From Vagococcus fluvialis bH819 (lineage in GTDB: Bacteria; Bacillota; Bacilli; Lactobacillales; Vagococcaceae): 64,000 bases of DNA. Below are positions 9,546 to 18,669 of this stretch, piece after piece. The first letter of the stretch is position 1. The number at the start of each line of letters is the position of its first letter. The notes under the pieces are model-generated. The model worked only from the letters and a program-made list of their open reading frames with translations. It was not told the origin of the DNA and searched no databases. Where the stretch lies: assembly GCF_900163795.1 (NCBI RefSeq), contig NZ_FWFD01000009.1:186001-250000 (forward strand). The letters run 5' to 3'. The position numbers were made by a program, and so were the translations under genes.

Positions 9546-10355
9546 CTAATCAAAATAATAACTGTCTAACTTCATACTACTTTCTTCTTCAATAATACCA
9601 GACAATGTTTTTTCAAGACGTTGATTTTTTTTATTATCTACCATTTCAACTTCTTTTATACTGTTATCATTAAAGGATTCTCCATACACTGGATCAAGGA
9701 CTATTTGTTCTTCCATCATCATTAAATTGTTAGTCGAAACTTTTCTTAGCTCATCAACAATTAATTCACGATTATGTTTTGGTCTATCTTCTGATCCTTT
9801 ATCTTCAATTAAAGAGGCTGGAATATGTTTGGGTTTAAATATTGTTTTACTCTTTTCTCCAGGTAAATCATAAGATGACTCAAATTGAGAACGTCCTTTA
9901 TCTGCCTTTTTATGTTTAGCATTTCCATAATTATCTGTTTCAAACAAATTATTAGAGAAACTAGACTGTGGCGATTTGTAGTTCTGACTATTTGAAGCCA
10001 TATAAGTATTTTTCTTCTCAATCGAAACTGTTTTTTTATCTAACTTAACCTTTTTTTCATGAAAAGCTGTTTTTGAAACTTTGGGTTCTGCTGAAATTTT
10101 TTCAGTCTCTAATACAGCCTCTTTTCCAAAATAATCAGGTGCATCAATTATTTCTACGGGATCAATAGCTATATTATTTTTTGTTTTTTTTCTACTTGAG
10201 TTATTTGGAAAAGATATTGGTTCATTATAAATAAATCCATCATCCAATATATCTTTTAAAAATTCTCTATTTCGCTTTTTTTCAAGTTTTACTCCTACTT
10301 CATCATCATAAGCAGGAAAACGAAAATGCTCTCTTTTATCTGAAAGATTTAACAT
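9546..10355 (-). CDS. Hydrophilic protein of unknown function beside murC
   Basis: I do not recognise this 269-residue protein. It is Lys/Glu/Asp/Ser-rich, with no membrane segment, signal peptide, zinc motif or P-loop, and looks largely disordered. The N-terminus is the most structured part (LSDKREHFRFPAYDDEVG, then an acidic/basic helix up to about residue 45), and the tail ends SYYFD. The start at 10355 (MLNLSDKR) has AAAGGA 9 bases upstream; the ATG three codons earlier abuts that site. It has its own terminator and probably its own promoter. By position it could be a motor-less remnant or substitute of the SftA/YtpT translocase often found beside murC, but that is speculative. Confidence 0.6.
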   Translation of the reverse strand: MLNLSDKREHFRFPAYDDEVGVKLEKKRNREFLKDILDDGFIYNEPISFPNNSSRKKTKNNIAIDPVEIIDAPDYFGKEAVLETEKISAEPKVSKTAFHEKKVKLDKKTVSIEKKNTYMASNSQNYKSPQSSFSNNLFETDNYGNAKHKKADKGRSQFESSYDLPGEKSKTIFKPKHIPASLIEDKGSEDRPKHNRELIVDELRKVSTNNLMMMEEQIVLDPVYGESFNDNSIKEVEMVDNKKNQRLEKTLSGIIEEESSMKLDSYYFD

Positions 10356-10437
10356 CGCTATCATTCCTTTTATTTCACTGTATACAGTCTATCATACTCG
10401 CTTTCAGAAAAAAACCATTATTAATTAATAAAACAAA

Positions 10438-10467
10438 AAAATGTTGGTTTAAATAAACCAACATTTT
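10438..10467 (-). terminator. Terminator at the end of the small membrane protein gene
   Basis: Perfect 14-base arms (AAAATGTTGGTTTA / TAAACCAACATTTT) with a two-base loop, followed by T-rich sequence on the minus strand. The stem overlaps the stop codon of the 10466 gene. Confidence 0.8.
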
Positions 10468-10798
10468 ATTTTAAATTGTGAAAAAGTTGCCAAATCATCG
10501 GAATATAGACATCAAACAAAGGCGCAATTATACAAAATAACAGAACACTTACAATTAAGCCACCTATCAATATACTCCCTATTTTTCGTGATTTTTTCAG
10601 GACAAAAAAGACAATAATAGCTAATAATCCAATTACTAAAATAATACCAAGTTCCTTAGATTCTAAATCAATTTTTTGTCCATTCATTAGTTTTACAATA
10701 ATTTGAGAATAAAAGAACCAAATAAGTTCAACAATATAAATAAATAGGACAGATTTCAAAACTAATTTTGATTTTCCTTGTGTATTTTTGTTAGCCAT
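10466..10798 (-). CDS. Small membrane protein of unknown function
   Basis: A 110-residue protein with a short basic N-terminus (MANKNTQGKSK) and three hydrophobic segments (about residues 15-36, 50-67 and 75-95), ending in an amphipathic WQLFHNLK. No family was recognised. The start is the ATG at 10798 with GGAGGTGG 8 bases upstream. A longer frame starts MGGGSG, but those codons are the ribosome-binding site itself. It is monocistronic, with an extended -10 promoter and a strong terminator. Confidence 0.7.
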   Translation of the reverse strand: MANKNTQGKSKLVLKSVLFIYIVELIWFFYSQIIVKLMNGQKIDLESKELGIILVIGLLAIIVFFVLKKSRKIGSILIGGLIVSVLLFCIIAPLFDVYIPMIWQLFHNLK

Positions 10799-10835
10799 GC
10801 CACTTCCACCTCCCATTTCAGACTTTACGAAATGA

Positions 10836-10844
10836 ATTATAACA
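10836..10844 (-). promoter_or_regulatory. Extended -10 promoter for the small membrane protein
   Basis: The minus strand reads TGTTATAAT about 40 bases upstream of the start at 10798. No clear -35 is present; the match to the extended -10 consensus is exact. Confidence 0.55.
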
Positions 10845-10973
10845 AAATATTGCTAATTTGTTAAATGAAAGATTACACACAATTAGAAATAATGAATCTA
10901 CTTATTATTGAAATTAATGTTATTTATCAACCGTTCATAAAAAGATCATTATTTTATTTTTTTGATAGAAATT

Positions 10974-11411
10974 TTATTTAATAATTTTTGAAATCATCAT
11001 TGGTGAATTTTCTAAAGTATCTGCAACTGGACAAGTCCGGTTAATAAATGTCACAAATTTTTCTATTTCTTCATCCGTATTATTAGCTTCAATAAAAAAA
11101 TTAGTTGTGATTTTAGAAAAACCAATTTTAGCTTCTTTATTTTTTCCCATAAAACCGTCAGGATCTAATTCTCCTTCTATTTCAATCTTAATCGATTTCA
11201 AGTCAATTTTATGCATTCTTGCAAAACTCTTAGCTACAATTACTTTACAAGCACCTAAAGAGTTAAGTAATGCTTCTACAGGGTTCATACCAGTATTTGT
11301 TCCGCCTAAGTTTTTAGGCTCATCCAAAGTAAACTCAAATTCTCTAGATTTACATGATACTTGCAACCCATTAACACTTTCCACTACTGCTTCAAATTTT
11401 TCAATCGCCAT
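10974..11411 (-). CDS. OsmC/Ohr family protein
   Basis: A 145-residue protein of the OsmC family, thiol peroxidases that reduce organic hydroperoxides. The two conserved redox cysteines are visible in LGACKVIVAK (about residue 54) and NRTCPVADTL (about 125). The N-terminal part carries GGTNTGMNPVEALLNSL, typical of the YhfA/OsmC branch rather than classical Ohr. The start ATG has GGGGAGA about 8 bases upstream. The gene stands alone. No MarR-type OhrR regulator lies nearby, so peroxide regulation cannot be inferred locally. Confidence 0.88.
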   Translation of the reverse strand: MAIEKFEAVVESVNGLQVSCKSREFEFTLDEPKNLGGTNTGMNPVEALLNSLGACKVIVAKSFARMHKIDLKSIKIEIEGELDPDGFMGKNKEAKIGFSKITTNFFIEANNTDEEIEKFVTFINRTCPVADTLENSPMMISKIIK

Positions 11412-11650
11412 TTTAATTCTCCCCCTAGTTTTCTTTTAACACACCTAAGATAACATGATTTTCTTTTTAGTTCTATATTTTGTGAAAATAATTACAATTA
11501 ACCATAGTATATTAGAGAACGCTTTCTAATTTTTTATCGATAAAATAAATTAAAAGAGGAAATTACTATGAGAGTATTTTTTAACTTGAGTTAGTTAATA
11601 TGTTAGCTTTTATTATTTCATTGTCTATGTTGTAAAGTATAAATAAAAAA
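11412..11650. other. Intergenic stretch with an operator-like palindrome and a short start-stop frame
   Basis: No ordinary gene fits between the OsmC gene and the pgi terminator. A near-palindrome lies at 11511-11530 (ATTAGAGAAC/GCTTTCTAAT, 16 of 20 positions symmetric, CG at the centre), just after a possible -10 (TATATT). On the plus strand AGAGG then precedes an ATG at 11568, which opens only 8 codons (MRVFFNLS). A second tiny frame (MLAFIISLSML) follows near 11612. This may be the remains of a regulated gene start. Confidence 0.4.
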
Positions 11651-11678
11651 ACACCTAAACTTTCAAAAGTTTAAGTGT
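11651..11678 (-). terminator. Terminator after pgi
   Basis: Arms ACACCTAAACTTT / AAAGTTTAAGTGT (one G-T pair) around a two-base loop, followed by seven Ts on the minus strand, about 50 bases after the pgi stop. Confidence 0.85.
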
Positions 11679-11729
11679 CTTTTCTAACCTGTAATGATAT
11701 ATATTTAGATCAATAGTGCAATCTATTTT

Positions 11730-13076
11730 TTACAGACGTTCATTCAATTCTTTAGCTAAATCTTCAAATCCTGGTTTACCTAGAAGAGCGAACATGTTAG
11801 CTTTATAAGCTTCCACACCTGGTTGGTCAAATGGATTTACGCCATTTAAGTAACCTGAGATACCTACTGCGATTTCGAAGAAGTACATCATGTAACCTAA
11901 AGTGTAAGCATCTGTTTCAGGAATAGTTAAAACAAAGTTAGGAACATCGCCATCAGTATGAGCTAATAACGTTCCTTGGAAAGCTTTTGTATTAACAAAA
12001 TCAATCATATTACCTTGAATATAACCTAAACCATCTAAATCTTGTTCCATTTCAGGAATAGTTAATTCGTGACGCGCTTTGTCAACTTTGATAACTGTTT
12101 CAAAGATATTACGACGACCTTCTTGAATGTATTGACCTAATGAATGTAAGTCAGTTGAGAAGTTAGCACTTGATGGGTAAATACCCTTTTGATCTTTACC
12201 TTCTGATTCGCCGAATAATTGTTTCCACCATTCAGAGAAGTATTGTAAGTTTGGCTCGTAATTGATTAATAACTCAGTTACTTTACCTTTACGGTATAAA
12301 ACATTACGTAGTGCAGCGTATTGGTAAGCTTCGTTAGTTGCTAAGTCGTCATTGCTGTAAGCGATACGAGCGTCAGCAGCACCTTTCATCATGCTATCAA
12401 TGTCAGCACCTGTCACAGCGATTGGTAATAAACCAACTGGTGTTAAGACAGTAAAACGTCCACCAACATCATCAGGAATAACAAAAGTTTCCCAACCTTC
12501 AGCGTCAGCTTCAACTTTAACAGCTCCACGAGCTCTGTCAGTTGTTGCGTAAATACGTTTGTTGGCTTCTTCTTTACCATATTTTTTAACTAGTAAATCT
12601 TTGAATACTCTAAAAGCAATAGCTGGTTCAGTCGTTGTCCCAGATTTTGAAATCACGTTAACTGAGAAATCACGATCTCCAATCACATGGATTAAATCAG
12701 CTAAATATGAAGAACTAATGCTATTTCCAGCAAAGAAAACTTGCGGTGCTTTTCTTTCTTCGTTATCTAATAAGTTATAGAATGAGTGATTCAAGAAATC
12801 AATCGCTGCTTTAGCTCCTAAATAAGAACCACCAATTCCGATTACCACTAGTACTTCTGAATCTGATTTGATTTTTTCTGCTGCTTTTTTGATTCTTGCG
12901 AATTCATCTTTATCGTAGTTTTCTGGTAAATCGATCCATCCTAAAAAGTCATTACCTGCTCCTGTACCTTCTCTTAAAGCAGTATGAGCTGCAGTAACGC
13001 TTGATTGCATATAACCAAGTTCATGTTCACCAATAAATTTATCCATTTTAGAATAATCTAAACTAATATGAGACAT
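11730..13076 (-). CDS. pgi: Glucose-6-phosphate isomerase
   Basis: Interconverts glucose-6-phosphate and fructose-6-phosphate in glycolysis. Family motifs are present in order: [12 protein letters not shown] (sugar phosphate binding), [13 protein letters not shown] and [14 protein letters not shown]. The catalytic Glu region ([11 protein letters not shown]) and a C-terminal [12 protein letters not shown] also fit. The ATG at 13076 (MSHISLDYS) has GGAGGATGATT directly upstream and gives 448 residues, the usual size. The 15 extra upstream codons lack a ribosome site. A probable TGGTAAAAT extended -10 lies about 45 bases upstream. Confidence 0.97.
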   Translation of the reverse strand: MSHISLDYSKMDKFIGEHELGYMQSSVTAAHTALREGTGAGNDFLGWIDLPENYDKDEFARIKKAAEKIKSDSEVLVVIGIGGSYLGAKAAIDFLNHSFYNLLDNEERKAPQVFFAGNSISSSYLADLIHVIGDRDFSVNVISKSGTTTEPAIAFRVFKDLLVKKYGKEEANKRIYATTDRARGAVKVEADAEGWETFVIPDDVGGRFTVLTPVGLLPIAVTGADIDSMMKGAADARIAYSNDDLATNEAYQYAALRNVLYRKGKVTELLINYEPNLQYFSEWWKQLFGESEGKDQKGIYPSSANFSTDLHSLGQYIQEGRRNIFETVIKVDKARHELTIPEMEQDLDGLGYIQGNMIDFVNTKAFQGTLLAHTDGDVPNFVLTIPETDAYTLGYMMYFFEIAVGISGYLNGVNPFDQPGVEAYKANMFALLGKPGFEDLAKELNERL

Positions 13077-13178
13077 AATCATCCTCCTATATTTTGTTGT
13101 GTCTTTAGACACGATTACCACTACATTTTACCATTTTTTTGAAATTTTGGTAGTTATTTTCATCAAATATTTCAAAAC

Positions 13179-13194
13179 TTGTTACTTGTAACAA
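13179..13194. promoter_or_regulatory. Operator-like palindrome between gdhA and pgi
   Basis: TTGTTAC-TT-GTAACAA is a perfect 7-base inverted repeat. It lies just past the gdhA stop and about 50 bases upstream of the likely pgi -10 element. It resembles a dimeric regulator site; the regulator is unknown and the element could instead be a weak hairpin. Confidence 0.35.
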
Positions 13195-13198
13195 ACGT

Positions 13199-14611
<1,413 letters not shown>

Positions 14612-14650
14612 TTATGTTAAAATAGAGAACGAAATACTAGGAGGTTAAAT

Positions 14651-15925
14651 ATGAATCACTTTGATGTAATAATAATTGGCGGTGGTACAAGTGGCATGAT
14701 GGCTGCCATTTCAGCAGCTGAAAATGGAGCAAAAGTCGCTATTATTGATAAAAATAGAATGTTAGGTAAAAAACTTAGATTAACTGGTGGCGGACGTTGT
14801 AACGTGACAAATAACAGACCTCCTGAAGAAATCATAAACTTTATTCCCGGAAACGGAAAGTTCTTATATAGTGCTTTTTCACAATTCACAAATTACGACA
14901 TTATGGAATTTTTTGAAACAAACGGTGTTCCATTAAAAGAAGAAGATCATGGTAGGCTTTTCCCTGTAGAGAATACATCAAAAGCCATAGTAGAAGGACT
15001 TGCGAAAAAACTAAAAGAATTAGGCGTTACAATTATCATGAAATCAGTTGCTAGAAACATTAAAGCTAAAGATGGACAAATAGCCAGTGTCACAACTGAT
15101 TTAGGTGAAGAGTATTTTGCTCCCTGTGTTGTTTTGACAACCGGTGGTAAAACATTTCAATACACGGGATCAACTGGTGATGGATATAAATTTGCTAAGA
15201 AATTTGGTCATACAATCACACCGCTTTTTCCCACAGAATCACCTATAAAATCAAATGATACATTTATTTTAAATAAAACGCTACAAGGCTTATCTTTACG
15301 AGATATTAAACTATCCGTTCTAACTGATAAAGAAAAAATTATTGTTTCTCATGAGATGGATATCCTATTTACTCATTTTGGTGTATCTGGACCTGCTGCC
15401 TTAAGATGTAGTATGTTTGTAAATAAAGAGTTAGATAAAGGAAACCCCCAAGTACCACTTTCATTGGATGCTCTACCTCATCTTGAAAAAGACGACATTC
15501 TAAAAGAGGTTGATGCACGTATCCAAGAACAAGGTGGTAAATCTATTAAAAACGGACTTAAAAATCTCTTGCCAGAACGTTATTTAGAATTTCTATTAAA
15601 TGAAGTGAATATTGACTCCTCTAATAGCTTAAAACAATTAACAGAAGCAGAAAAACTTGCTTTCATTAATAAAATTAAAAACTTTATGTTCACTGCGTAC
15701 GATACTTATCCATTAGATAAATCATTTGTCACTGGTGGTGGGGTCGAACTAAAAGAAATCAGCCCTAAAACGATGGAAAGTAAATTAGTTAATGGTCTTT
15801 TCTTTGCCGGGGAATTATTAGATGTTAATGGATATACTGGCGGATATAACATTACTGCTGCTTTTGTGACAGGACATGTCGCTGGTAAACATGCAGCTGA
15901 AGTTGCTAGCTATTTTAATTACTAA
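14651..15925 (+). CDS. BaiN/RdsA family NAD(P)/FAD-dependent oxidoreductase
   Basis: Flavoprotein of the HI0933/BaiN family (424 residues). FAD-binding GGGTSGMMAAISAAENG lies at residues 10-26, the family hallmark GKKLRLTGGGRCNVTNN near 42-58, and the C-terminal TGGGVELKEISPKTM and GLFFAGELLDVNGYTGGYN complete the FAD site. Some family members are bile acid reductases or help anaerobic growth; the substrate here is unknown. The start has TAGGAGG 8 bases upstream. It is a single gene with a promoter shared with gdhA and a bidirectional terminator after it. Confidence 0.9.
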   Translation: MNHFDVIIIGGGTSGMMAAISAAENGAKVAIIDKNRMLGKKLRLTGGGRCNVTNNRPPEEIINFIPGNGKFLYSAFSQFTNYDIMEFFETNGVPLKEEDHGRLFPVENTSKAIVEGLAKKLKELGVTIIMKSVARNIKAKDGQIASVTTDLGEEYFAPCVVLTTGGKTFQYTGSTGDGYKFAKKFGHTITPLFPTESPIKSNDTFILNKTLQGLSLRDIKLSVLTDKEKIIVSHEMDILFTHFGVSGPAALRCSMFVNKELDKGNPQVPLSLDALPHLEKDDILKEVDARIQEQGGKSIKNGLKNLLPERYLEFLLNEVNIDSSNSLKQLTEAEKLAFINKIKNFMFTAYDTYPLDKSFVTGGGVELKEISPKTMESKLVNGLFFAGELLDVNGYTGGYNITAAFVTGHVAGKHAAEVASYFNY

Positions 15926-15932
15926 CTGTTGT

Positions 15933-15973
15933 ATAAATAATTAAGAGGCTAACTAAAATGTCAGCCTCTTGTT
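15933..15973. repeat. Dispersed terminator-type repeat, copy 1 (bidirectional terminator)
   Basis: The segment TAAATAATTAAGAGGCT, a short loop and CAGCCTCTT form an 8-base perfect stem (15943-15950 with 15963-15970) between two converging genes. The left flank and stem match a second copy at 35686-35727 almost base for base. A looser relative serves as terminator at 45901-45930. Confidence 0.7.
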
Positions 15974-16474
15974 TTATATTGTAATATCCGCAAATTCTCC
16001 ATTAAGTAGTTTCACTATCTCTTCAGGATTAATTTTTAACTGTAAGCCTCTCATTCCTGCTGAACAATGAAAAAAAACTAACTCTTTAGCTTCTATCGCA
16101 ACAAAAGTTGGTAATTTTTTTTTCATTCCAATAGGTGAACAGCCACCATGTATGTACCCTGTTAAAGGCTCTAATTCTTTCATTGGTAACATCTCTACTT
16201 TTTTATTACCACTTGCTTTGGCAATCTTTTTTAAGTCTAATTCCTTATTACCAGGAACTACCCCCACTATTGGTCCCGTTTTATTTCCAACAGCAACAAG
16301 TGTTTTAAATATACTTGCTTCATCCAGTCCTAATTCTTTAGCAGTTTCTTTAGCACTTGTATGACCTTCTGAAAAAGCATATTCAGAAATACTAAAAGAT
16401 ATTCCTTTTTGTTCGAGTAATCGAACTGCATTTGTTTTATGCTTTTTCTTTTTTACCAAAATAAACACCTTCAT
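15974..16474 (-). CDS. ybaK: YbaK/EbsC family aminoacyl-tRNA deacylase
   Basis: A 166-residue YbaK/ProX-domain protein. This family hydrolyses mischarged tRNA, YbaK typically Cys-tRNA(Pro), as a free-standing editing factor. The substrate-site residues lie in IFKTLVAVGN, VVPGNKELDLKKIAKASGNKKVEM and YIHGGCSPIGMKKKLPT. The start is ambiguous because the gene begins inside aroD. ATG 16474 follows GGAAAAAGAG, whereas a TTG at 16459 preceded by GAAGGTG would give the more typical KKKKHKTNAV N-terminus. It overlaps aroD by about 38 bases, so the two are coupled. Confidence 0.88.
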   Translation of the reverse strand: MKVFILVKKKKHKTNAVRLLEQKGISFSISEYAFSEGHTSAKETAKELGLDEASIFKTLVAVGNKTGPIVGVVPGNKELDLKKIAKASGNKKVEMLPMKELEPLTGYIHGGCSPIGMKKKLPTFVAIEAKELVFFHCSAGMRGLQLKINPEEIVKLLNGEFADITI

Positions 16475-17234
16475 CTCTTTTTCCAATTACGTCTAATCCC
16501 CTACGCAACTCCGGTATAGGTATTTGACCTGGCGCTGAATTGTATTTTCCTGAAGAAGCAAACGTTAGAACTGAACCAAATAATTCACCAGTTAATCTTG
16601 TTAAACGCCCCACTTCTCCCATCCCAATAATAACAAAAGGAACATCTTCTCTTTCAGTATTAATTTTGTTGGAACTTTGTAAAATCGTCAGCACATCTTG
16701 CATGTCATTTGGTGTGACCGCTATTTTAGAAATATCTGCTCCTAAATATCTCATATCATAAATCATTTCTGTTAGCTGATTTTCATTAGGTGTTCCTTGA
16801 TAATCATGACTAGAAATTAAAACTTTTACATTATTTTGTTTAGCAAAATGGATTACATCTGTTTGAATTTCAGTTAATAATGCTAATTCTAAATCGATTA
16901 CATCCACTAGACCAGTGTGCACCATATAACGATTTAATTCAAAATAATATTCTGGTTCAATATATTGTCCACCACCCTCACCTAATGTTCTAAAGGTAAA
17001 GATTAATGGTTTATCTTCAATAGCGTACCTTATAAAATAAGCTGCTTTTCTCATAAATGAAATATCATTAACATACATAAAATAATCCGCACGCCATTCT
17101 ATCACATCACAGTCCAAACGACTGATTCTCATCGCTTCTGCAAACAACTCTTCAAAATTACTCGCTATTAGTGACACACATACCTTAGGTTGTTCACTTC
17201 CTAGCGTTATGTTTCTAACCTTTAATTTAGACAT
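16437..17234 (-). CDS. aroD: 3-dehydroquinate dehydratase, type I
   Basis: Third step of the shikimate pathway, converting 3-dehydroquinate to 3-dehydroshikimate through a Schiff base. Type I features: early EWRADYF, catalytic His in LISSHDYQGT, Schiff-base Lys in DISKIAVTPND, and the product-binding GSVLTFASSGKYNSAPGQIPI near the end. Length 265 is slightly longer than average. It is not in the aro operon at 48-56 kb, which has every other shikimate step. Here it sits upstream of and overlapping ybaK, 36 bases after an rRNA methyltransferase gene. Confidence 0.95.
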   Translation of the reverse strand: MSKLKVRNITLGSEQPKVCVSLIASNFEELFAEAMRISRLDCDVIEWRADYFMYVNDISFMRKAAYFIRYAIEDKPLIFTFRTLGEGGGQYIEPEYYFELNRYMVHTGLVDVIDLELALLTEIQTDVIHFAKQNNVKVLISSHDYQGTPNENQLTEMIYDMRYLGADISKIAVTPNDMQDVLTILQSSNKINTEREDVPFVIIGMGEVGRLTRLTGELFGSVLTFASSGKYNSAPGQIPIPELRRGLDVIGKRDEGVYFGKKEKA

Positions 17235-17270
17235 AATTATCTATCCCATCTATCATTTCTCTGACCATTT

Positions 17271-18449
17271 TTATAAAATTTCGTAAATTAAAACTTTTAA
17301 ATAATTACCATCCTGAAAATTTTTAGATACCTCAAAATCACTGGGGAGTCTAAACGTTTTTTTCTTAGAAAATTTACGTCCAGTTTCCACAATACCTTTT
17401 TCAACCATCTCCGTAAATTTGTCAATTGTTACATTAGCTGCATTGGTCGAGGCGATTAAATGACCTTTAGGATTAATTAAATCCACAGCTTCAGTTGTTA
17501 ACTTACCATAATCTTTACTTACCGAAAAAGTTTTCTTTTTATTCCTTGCAAAACTTGGTGGATCCAGAACGACTATGTCAAAAGATAACTCTTTTTTCTT
17601 TGCATACTTAAAGTAATTAAACACATCCATTACAAGAATTTTTTGACTACTTGGATCGATGCCATTTACTCTAAACTGCTCTTCTGTTTTTTCAATACTT
17701 CTTTTAGCTAAATCAACACTAGTCGTTTCATATGAACCTCCTACAGTGGCAGCAACAGAAAAAGCACCTGTATAGCTAAAAGTATTAAGTAATGATTTTC
17801 CAGCAGCAAAGCCGTCAACTAAATAATTTCTGACCTCTTTTTGATCTAAAAAAATACCTGTCATTAAACCTTCATTTAAATAGGTAGCGTAATTAACACC
17901 ATTTTCTTTAACAATCAACGGCTCTTCGGCAACTTGACCTTCTACAAATGATGAATTGTCTATAGTATCAGATTGAAATCTAATTTTTTCGTAGAATCCT
18001 TTCACTTCTGGCAACACTTCTTTTAAAACAGCTAACATCTGTTTCTTGTAATGGTAAATAGTTTCGTTATACCAAGATAAAACTAAATAATGGTCGTACC
18101 AATCAATAGTTAAACCACCCAATCCATCACCTTCACCATTCAGAAGTCGGAAAGCTGTTGTTTGGTCATCTTGAAAATACATTTTTCTTTTTTCAATTGC
18201 ATTCTTTAATATTCCTTTTAATAAATCAGAATTTATTGGTTGTTCTTCATCAAAACTTAAGATCCAACCGTATCCTTTATTCTGGATTCCTAAATAACCA
18301 TAACCAATAAATTGATTATTTTCAGAAAAAAAGGAAACTTGTTCTGGGTTAGTTACATCACTATCTTGATTTAGATCTTCTTTACGAACTAAAGGATACT
18401 TTTTTTTAAATTTAGGTGTTACTTTATTTTTTAAAATTATTCGTCTCAT
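17271..18449 (-). CDS. Class I rRNA methyltransferase, RlmI-like
   Basis: A 392-residue SAM-dependent methyltransferase of the RlmI/YwbD family (23S rRNA cytosine-C5 methylation in E. coli). The N-terminal PUA-like part spans about residues 1-75. An EEHE-type middle domain follows (ENGVNYATYLNEGLMTGIFLDQKEVR), then the Rossmann domain with LNTFSYTGAFSVAA and the VLDPPSFARNKKKTFSV catalytic loop. The start ATG has a modest AAAAGAG. It is the first gene of a group with aroD and ybaK. The exact rRNA position is not deducible. Confidence 0.88.
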   Translation of the reverse strand: MRRIILKNKVTPKFKKKYPLVRKEDLNQDSDVTNPEQVSFFSENNQFIGYGYLGIQNKGYGWILSFDEEQPINSDLLKGILKNAIEKRKMYFQDDQTTAFRLLNGEGDGLGGLTIDWYDHYLVLSWYNETIYHYKKQMLAVLKEVLPEVKGFYEKIRFQSDTIDNSSFVEGQVAEEPLIVKENGVNYATYLNEGLMTGIFLDQKEVRNYLVDGFAAGKSLLNTFSYTGAFSVAATVGGSYETTSVDLAKRSIEKTEEQFRVNGIDPSSQKILVMDVFNYFKYAKKKELSFDIVVLDPPSFARNKKKTFSVSKDYGKLTTEAVDLINPKGHLIASTNAANVTIDKFTEMVEKGIVETGRKFSKKKTFRLPSDFEVSKNFQDGNYLKVLIYEIL

Positions 18450-18570
18450 TAAAATACTCTTTTCTCATTTTTCTTTACTATATATTACTATATCAGTTTA
18501 GTCTCTTGCGTTCCACACTTTTTTATCTAAGACTTAAGTCTTAATTTTTTTAAAATGGTACCTATAGGAA

Positions 18571-18599
18571 TTGACACTCTTTCATGATAAAGGTAAAAT
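18571..18599 (+). promoter_or_regulatory. Promoter of ltaS
   Basis: TTGACA (18571-18576), 17 bases, TAAAAT (18594-18599): consensus -35, optimal spacing and a one-mismatch -10. It ends about 70 bases before the ltaS start. Confidence 0.75.
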
Positions 18600-18669
18600 G
18601 TGTTAGTATGTTTAATATAACTAAAAAGTTAGTAAATAAGGGTTGGAATGTAAGAAAGGAAGTTTAAAT

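Noticed and set aside
11107-11439. 110-residue open frame antisense to the OsmC gene
   Set aside because: Complement of a clear OsmC family gene, no RBS, low-complexity composition.
11514-11527. Catabolite-response element at 11514
   Set aside because: Three mismatches to the cre consensus at conserved positions; kept only as an unassigned palindrome.
18643-18669. TTG start adding nine residues to LtaS
   Set aside because: The ribosome site AAAGGAAG lies inside these codons and is correctly spaced for the GTG at 18670.
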